A DNA stretch of 64,000 nucleotides, taken from positions 124,001 to 188,000 of the forward strand of contig NZ_VEFR01000003.1 of the NCBI RefSeq assembly GCF_007679035.1. The letters run 5' to 3'. This DNA comes from Agrococcus jejuensis (GTDB lineage Bacteria; Actinomycetota; Actinomycetes; Actinomycetales; Microbacteriaceae). Positions 59,362 to 64,000 of the stretch are shown here, piece by piece; within the stretch, counting starts at the first letter, position 1; the number at the start of each line of letters is the position of its first letter. The notes beneath the pieces were generated by a model. That model had not been told where the DNA came from, made no database searches, and saw only the letters and a program-made list of their open reading frames with translations. Made by a program: the position numbers and the translations under genes.

Positions 59362-59478
59362 CCCGTTGCGAGGTGGGGTTCTCGTCGCGAGGTGCGTCTC
59401 TCGTGTCGAGGTGCGCCTACGACCGCACCTCGACACGAGAACCGCACCTTGGAGCCACGAAGCGCACCTCGCAACGGG
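59362..59478. repeat. large nested palindromic element
   Basis: Outer perfect 14-base arms (59362-59375 with 59465-59478) and an inner perfect 17-base stem (59399-59415 with 59424-59440, 8-base loop) fold into one cruciform of about 117 bases. The unit GAGGTGCG and its complement recur several times within it. It lies 36 bases downstream of upp and may end upp transcription, but its size suggests a dispersed repeat. Confidence 0.75.
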
Positions 59479-59513
59479 GTCGCGCGAGGGGAGAAGGGGA
59501 GGAGCGGCTCGGG

Positions 59514-60149
59514 TCAGTCGACCGTGCCGTAGAGGCGGTCGCCCGCGTCGCCGAGCCCGGGCACGATGTAGCCCTGCTCGTTGAGGCGCTCGTCGAGGGC
59601 GCCGAGCACGAGCGTGACGTCGTGGCCCTCGACCTCGCGCTCGACCTTCGCGATGCCCTCGGGCGCGCCGAGGATGCAGATGGCCGTGACGTCGACGGCG
59701 CCGCGGTCGAAGAGGAACTGGATCGCCGCCGCGAGCGAGCCGCCCGTCGCGAGCATCGGGTCGAGCACGAAGCACTGACGGTCGGAGAGGTCGTCGGGCA
59801 GACGCTCGGCGTACGTGTACGGCTGCAGCGTCTCCTCGTTGCGCGCCATGCCGAGGAAGCCGACCTCGGCGGTCGGCAGCAGCTGCATGAGGCCGTCGAG
59901 CATGCCGAGGCCGGCGCGCAGGATGGGCACGACGAGCGGGCGCGGCTCGGCGATCGCGACGCCGGTCGTCGTCGTGACGGGCGTCTCGATCTGCTTGTCG
60001 ACCACGCGCACGTTCCGGGTCGCCTCGTAGGCGAGCAGCGTCATGAGCTCGTTCGTCAGCGCTCGGAACGTGGGCGACGGCGTCTCGCGGTCGCGCAGCA
60101 CCGTGAGCTTGTGCGTGATGAGCGGATGGTCGGCCACGTGCACTCGCAT
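59514..60149 (-). CDS. upp: uracil phosphoribosyltransferase
   Basis: 211 residues. N-terminal [20 protein letters not shown] and the PRPP loop [19 protein letters not shown], plus the uracil-binding [12 protein letters not shown], are unmistakable. It converts uracil and PRPP to UMP. TAGCCT ends 6 bases before the ATG on the minus strand; no Shine-Dalgarno, so likely leaderless. Divergent from tadA by 41 bases. Confidence 0.97.
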   Translation of the reverse strand: MRVHVADHPLITHKLTVLRDRETPSPTFRALTNELMTLLAYEATRNVRVVDKQIETPVTTTTGVAIAEPRPLVVPILRAGLGMLDGLMQLLPTAEVGFLGMARNEETLQPYTYAERLPDDLSDRQCFVLDPMLATGGSLAAAIQFLFDRGAVDVTAICILGAPEGIAKVEREVEGHDVTLVLGALDERLNEQGYIVPGLGDAGDRLYGTVD

Positions 60150-60151
60150 AG

Positions 60152-60670
<519 letters not shown>

Positions 60671-60700
60671 GGGCGCCCGGTCGGGGCCGCGATCGCGTCG

Positions 60701-61234
60701 TCAGCGCTCGGTGCTCCCGATCGCGTGCTGGAGCGCTCGGATGTGCTCGCCGAGCGCGCCGCTCGCCAGCAGGCCGGCGCCCAGGGGCCCCGAGGCGTCG
60801 GTGCCGAGCGCCGGCAGGCGCCGCAGCGCGGCGCGCACGTCGTCGCCCATGTGCTCGAGCTGCCACTCGCGCTCGCGCTCGCCGGTGCCCGCCGTCGCGA
60901 GCTCGACGGCCTGGGCGGCATAGGCGGCAGCGCCGAGCGCGTGCGCGCCCATGTGCGCGACGCCCGACGCCTGGCCGGCAGACCGAGCGGCGGCCTTCGC
61001 AGCGCGCGAGGATGCCGAGCCGGCCGCGCGTCCGGCCTCGAAGCGCCTGCGGATCTCGCCGGCGGCATCGAGCTCGCCGCGTGCGAAGGCGCGGGCGCGA
61101 GCGATCCCGTCTCGTGCGCGCTGGTCGTCGGGCGCCTCGGCCTCGAAGATCGCAAGCACGCGCTCGGCGCAGTCGGCGGCCCAGGCGGCGAGCGCGCGTC
61201 GCTCCGCGAGGTCGAGCGTCTGCGCCGATGCCAC
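60701..61234 (-). CDS. putative immunity protein, Imm-5-like
   Basis: 177 residues from GTG 61234. The first 55 residues (RALAAWAADCAERVLAIFE, APDDQRARDGIARARAFARG) match an Imm-5-like helical family commonly annotated as putative immunity protein. An alanine-rich helix region (AHMGAHALGAAAYAAQAVEL) and QLEHMGDDVRAAL follow. No toxin gene is close. It is the last gene of an apparent operon with two membrane proteins and a CDF transporter (9-base gap). Confidence 0.75.
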   Translation of the reverse strand: MASAQTLDLAERRALAAWAADCAERVLAIFEAEAPDDQRARDGIARARAFARGELDAAGEIRRRFEAGRAAGSASSRAAKAAARSAGQASGVAHMGAHALGAAAYAAQAVELATAGTGEREREWQLEHMGDDVRAALRRLPALGTDASGPLGAGLLASGALGEHIRALQHAIGSTER

Positions 61235-61243
61235 GTCCGCGCC

Positions 61244-61570
61244 TCAGCCGCGACGGCCGGACCGGTCGTCGCCGTCCCGACGCGGGTCGTCGTCGTCGTC
61301 GGCGTCGGCGAGCTCCGGGGGCAGGTCGCCCTCGCGCAGCCAGTCCGGCTCGCCGAGCGCCTGCGACTCCTCGCCCGCCTCCTCGCGCTGCTCGCGCTCC
61401 ATCCGCGCGGCGTGCTCCGAGGGCCGCCACACCTCGTCGACGACGCCGAAGCCGCCCGGGATCGTGCCGCGCACCCGCTGACGCTCGCGCTCGCGGCGGT
61501 GCAGGCGCGGCGCGAGCGCGACGAGCGCGACGATGCCGAGGGCCAGCACGACCCACGCGATCCACTCCAT
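61244..61570 (-). CDS. small single-span membrane protein
   Basis: 108 residues from ATG 61570. One membrane helix (WIAWVVLALGIVALVALAP) is followed by a basic stretch (HRRERERQRV), GGFGVVDEVWRPSEHAARM and an acidic C-terminus with a run of aspartates. It resembles small actinobacterial membrane proteins without known function. Middle gene of the CDF-Imm operon. Confidence 0.7.
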   Translation of the reverse strand: MEWIAWVVLALGIVALVALAPRLHRRERERQRVRGTIPGGFGVVDEVWRPSEHAARMEREQREEAGEESQALGEPDWLREGDLPPELADADDDDDPRRDGDDRSGRRG

Positions 61571-61593
61571 CCGCTCGACCCGTCCGCGCGGCG

Positions 61594-62034
61594 TCAGCGC
61601 CAGAGCGTGGCGACGAGCAGGTTCACCAGCGCGAGCCCGCCCGCGACGTGGAAGAGCGGCTTCAGGCGCGAGTCGTCGACGACGCCCACGACGCCCTGCC
61701 CGCGCGACACCTGCGCGATGCCGCCGTCGGCGGTCGCGACGAGGCCCGCGCGCGTCGCCTGCAGGCGTCGCTGCCGCACGGAGGCGACGAGGGCGGCGAC
61801 GAACACGGCGACGGCGATGAGCGTCTTGATGCCGAGCTTCATGTGGTTCGGGTCGTCGAACGCGATCTGCAGCCCGTAGAGCGCGAGACCAGAGACGAGC
61901 TGGATGCTCGCGCCGAGCAGCATGAGCGAGAAGCGGAAGCCGAGCTTGGCGCGCAGCTGCACGAAGAACGTGCCGACGAGCAGCGAGACGCCGATGAGGT
62001 GCGCTGCGACGAGCAGGTCGTAGACGATCTCCAC
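61594..62034 (-). CDS. four-helix membrane protein of unknown function
   Basis: 146 residues with four membrane helices (about 5-25, 38-57, 66-85, 126-144) and histidines His12, His64 and His128 in or near them. DDPNHMKLGIKTLIAVAVF and LKPLFHVAGGLALVN are conserved in similar actinobacterial membrane proteins related to the CopD/DUF2269-like group. Starts 9 bases after the CDF stop and so is cotranscribed. Confidence 0.75.
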   Translation of the reverse strand: MEIVYDLLVAAHLIGVSLLVGTFFVQLRAKLGFRFSLMLLGASIQLVSGLALYGLQIAFDDPNHMKLGIKTLIAVAVFVAALVASVRQRRLQATRAGLVATADGGIAQVSRGQGVVGVVDDSRLKPLFHVAGGLALVNLLVATLWR

Positions 62035-62043
62035 GCTGGCCCC

Positions 62044-63006
62044 CTAGTTGCCGCTCTGGATGACGATGTGGTCGGTCGAGGGCGCGATGTCGGGGCGGGC
62101 CACGTAGATGTCGGGCTCGATGTAGATGACGCGGGCGACGGGCACGGCCTCGCGCACGTGCCGCTCGAGCGCGTCGATCGATCGGGCGACGTCCTCGACG
62201 TTCGCCGTCGGCGGGAAGGCGACCTTCGCCGCGACCATGAGCTCCTCGGGGCCGAGGTAGAGGGTCTTCATGTGGATGACGGCCTCGACGTCGTCCGAGC
62301 CGTTCATAGCGGCGAGGATGCGCTGGTGGTCCTCGGGCGTCGCCCCCTCGCCGATGAGCAGCGACTTCATCTCGATGGCGAGGATGATCGCGACGACGAT
62401 GAGCAGCGCGCCGATCGCGAGCGTGCCGATGGCGTCGAAGGTCGGGTCGCCAGTGACGACCGACAGCGTCACGGCCGTGAACGCGAAGACGAGGCCCGTG
62501 AGGGCGGCGACGTCCTCGAGCAGGATCACGGGCAGCTCGGGCGAGCGCGACGTGCGGATGAAGCGCCACCAGCCGGCCTTGCCCTTGACCTTGCGCGACT
62601 CGAGCACGGCGGTGCGCAGGCTGAACGACTCGAGCACGATCGCGATGCCCAGCACGACGAGCGGGATCCACGCGTTCTCGAGCTCGTGCGGCTCCTGCAG
62701 CTTCGAGATGCCCTCGAGGATCGAGAAGAGGCCGCCGACGGAGAAGAGGATGAGCGCGACGACGAACGCCCACACGTACCGCTCGCGGCCGTAGCCGAAC
62801 GGGTGCTCCGTGTCGGCCTTGCGCTTCGCGAGACGACCGCCGAGCAGCAGCAGCAGCTGGTTCACCGAGTCGGCGAACGAGTGGATGGCCTCGGCGAGCA
62901 TCGACGCGGAGCCCGAGAGCAGCCAGGCGATCAGCTTGGTGATGCCGATCCCCGTGTTCGCGAGGAACGCGGCGATCACCGCCTTCGTGCCATGCGATTC
63001 GCTCAC
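62044..63006 (-). CDS. CDF-family cation diffusion facilitator
   Basis: 320 residues from GTG 63006. Six membrane helices with LLSGSASMLAEAIHSFADSV (His/Asp metal site) and LPVILLEDVAALTGLVFAF (second site), HPFGYGRERYVWAF between them, and a cytoplasmic domain after residue about 210 (GEGATPEDHQRILAAM). It exports Zn2+, Fe2+ or Mn2+. TAGGGT ends 7 bases before the GTG, suggesting leaderless initiation. First gene of a four-gene operon; divergent from proC by 23 bases. Confidence 0.92.
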   Translation of the reverse strand: MSESHGTKAVIAAFLANTGIGITKLIAWLLSGSASMLAEAIHSFADSVNQLLLLLGGRLAKRKADTEHPFGYGRERYVWAFVVALILFSVGGLFSILEGISKLQEPHELENAWIPLVVLGIAIVLESFSLRTAVLESRKVKGKAGWWRFIRTSRSPELPVILLEDVAALTGLVFAFTAVTLSVVTGDPTFDAIGTLAIGALLIVVAIILAIEMKSLLIGEGATPEDHQRILAAMNGSDDVEAVIHMKTLYLGPEELMVAAKVAFPPTANVEDVARSIDALERHVREAVPVARVIYIEPDIYVARPDIAPSTDHIVIQSGN

Positions 63007-63013
63007 GCGCCCC

Positions 63014-63023
63014 ACCCTACGCT
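63014..63023. promoter_or_regulatory. overlapping divergent -10 elements of CDF and proC
   Basis: ACCCTACGCT holds TAGGGT (63019-63014) for the minus strand and TACGCT (63018-63023) for the plus strand, sharing the central TA. Each -10 is 6-7 bases from the GTG it would serve, so both mRNAs would be leaderless and the promoters would exclude each other. Confidence 0.6.
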
Positions 63024-63029
63024 GGAGGC

Positions 63030-63872
63030 GTGACCTCCTCGCTGCCGTCCATCGCCATCCTCGGAGCAGGCTCGATGGGTGGTGCGATCCTCGCGGGCCT
63101 CGTCGCCGACGGGTCCGCGGCATCGCTCGCCGCGACCAACCGATCGCGGGCGAAGGCGGAGGCCGCCGCAGCCGATGGCGTGCGGTCGATCGCGCTCGAG
63201 GACGAGCCGGACGGCAACCTCTCGGCGGCCGCCGCGGCCGACGTCGTCGTGATCGGCGTCAAGCCGTACATGGTCGCCGACCTGCTGACCGAGATCGCGC
63301 CCTCGCTGCGGCCCGGCACGATCGTCGTCTCGCTCGCGGTCGGCACGACGTGCGCCGCGATGGAGGCGCTGCTGCCGGAGTCCGTCGCGGTCGCGAGGGC
63401 GATGCCGAACACGCCCAGCCACGTGGGCCGCGGCGTCACGGGCGTCGCGGGCGGCTCGCGCGCCACGGCCGAGCAGGTGGCGCTCGCCGCATCCGTCTTC
63501 GAGGTCGTCGGCGAGGTGCTCGTCGTCGACGAGTCGCAGATCGACGCGCTCTCGACGATCTCGGGCTCGGGCCCCGCCTACGTGTTCCTGCTCATCGAGC
63601 AGCTCACGGGGGCCGCCGAGCGCATGGGCTTCACGCCCGAGCAGGCCGCGACGATGGTGCAGGAGACGTTCGCAGGAGCGAGCGCGCTGCTCGCCGACGC
63701 GCAGCAGCGCGAGCCGGGCATCGAGCCGGCCGAGCTGCGCCGCCGCGTGACGAGCCCGAAGGGCACGACCGAGCGCGCGGTCGGCGTGCTGCAGGAGGCC
63801 GACCTCGGCGCGCTCTTCGACCGCGCGACGGCAGCGGCGGCGGCGCGCGCCGCGGAGATCGCGGCGGAGTAG
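63030..63872 (+). CDS. proC: pyrroline-5-carboxylate reductase
   Basis: 280 residues from GTG 63030. The NADPH loop is AILGAGSMGGAILAG; VARAMPNTPSHVGRGVTGV and IDALSTISGSGPAYVFLLIE, with the late VTSPKGTTERAV, are characteristic. It makes L-proline from pyrroline-5-carboxylate. GGAGGC precedes the GTG so closely that the start is more likely leaderless from TACGCT. Proline synthesis stands alone here. Confidence 0.95.
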   Translation: MTSSLPSIAILGAGSMGGAILAGLVADGSAASLAATNRSRAKAEAAAADGVRSIALEDEPDGNLSAAAAADVVVIGVKPYMVADLLTEIAPSLRPGTIVVSLAVGTTCAAMEALLPESVAVARAMPNTPSHVGRGVTGVAGGSRATAEQVALAASVFEVVGEVLVVDESQIDALSTISGSGPAYVFLLIEQLTGAAERMGFTPEQAATMVQETFAGASALLADAQQREPGIEPAELRRRVTSPKGTTERAVGVLQEADLGALFDRATAAAAARAAEIAAE

Positions 63873-63895
63873 GGCGGCTCGGCCGGCTCGGGCCA

Positions 63896-63999
63896 CCAGC
63901 TGGTCGAGGAGCGCGCGAGCGCAGCGAGCACGCGTCACGAGACCACGCGAGGGCGGCTCCTGCCCAGCCATGCGCGTGGTCGTGTCGAGCGGGGACGTC
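63896..63999. repeat. second copy of the composite repeat
   Basis: These 104 bases are the near-identical inverse of 23182-23286; the first 55 bases (CCAGCTGGTCGAGGAGCGCG onward) are the same and the rest has several changes and two small indels. It starts 24 bases after the proC stop and runs to the window edge. Confidence 0.85.
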
Positions 64000-64000
64000 G

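Overview
The window is very GC-rich DNA with short intergenic gaps, frequent 4-bp ATGA/GTGA gene overlaps, many GTG starts and many promoters whose -10 element lies 6-8 bases before the start codon. Together with a DUF7882-type small protein, ArsR/CmtR, PadR and WYL regulators, and dispersed palindromes of the kind seen in Microbacteriaceae, this points to a chromosomal segment of an actinomycete of that family (an Agrococcus-like organism is my inference). I saw no rRNA, tRNA, CRISPR, phage or transposase genes.

Layout. 1-8.8 kb: an organosulfur/xenobiotic module of three luciferase-like flavin monooxygenases, an O-acetylhomoserine sulfhydrylase, a degenerate alpha/beta hydrolase and an orphan peptide-type binding lipoprotein; a GAACAC motif recurs in its divergent promoters. 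A VOC protein with a WYL regulator is embedded in it. 8.8-17.3 kb: two VanZ-like proteins, an unknown anchored protein, a TetR-controlled butanediol-type dehydrogenase, an Old Yellow Enzyme, a DUF559 protein bracketed by inverted repeats, a CmtR-like metal sensor with its CDF exporter, a short pyrophosphatase, and an ABM-PIN gene pair. 17.4-23 kb: a four-gene glycine-betaine/choline-type ABC importer, then alanine dehydrogenase divergent from an Lrp/AsnC regulator. 23-31.9 kb: a composite repeat, a YncE-like lipoprotein, an alcohol dehydrogenase, IclR, OsmC, a CPA1 antiporter, two MarR regulators, DUF7882, a 30-residue coupled ORF and a DinB/MDMPI-like protein.

31.9-41 kb (minus strand) holds the most distinctive catabolic cluster: a polyamine-type ABC importer (two permeases, binding protein, ATPase) followed by overlapping genes for a carbon-nitrogen hydrolase, a divergent RraA protein, a BKACE (DUF849) enzyme and two tandem AsnC regulators, then a histidine phosphatase and a GlcD-like FAD oxidase. 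It reads as uptake, amide hydrolysis and C-C cleavage of an unidentified nitrogenous substrate. 41.3-42.9 kb: two O6-alkylguanine-DNA alkyltransferases overlap an ECF-like sigma factor between them. 42.9-52 kb: type II asparaginase, a glutamine-amidotransferase-like protein divergent from pseudouridine degradation genes (psuG plus PfkB kinase) across a perfect palindrome, a GNAT enzyme, an alpha/beta hydrolase, a tandem-duplicated barrel-like protein, and a PadR-membrane protein pair. 51.2-56.6 kb: an lhr helicase followed by a Nei/Fpg glycosylase.

56.6-64 kb: a structured intergenic region, a DUF418/HGSNAT-like membrane protein, a winged-helix regulator whose long leader contains a possible leaderless upstream ORF, a large palindromic repeat, upp divergent from tadA, a four-gene operon of a CDF transporter, two membrane proteins and an Imm-5-like protein, and proC. 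The window ends in a near-identical inverted copy of the repeat at 23.2 kb.
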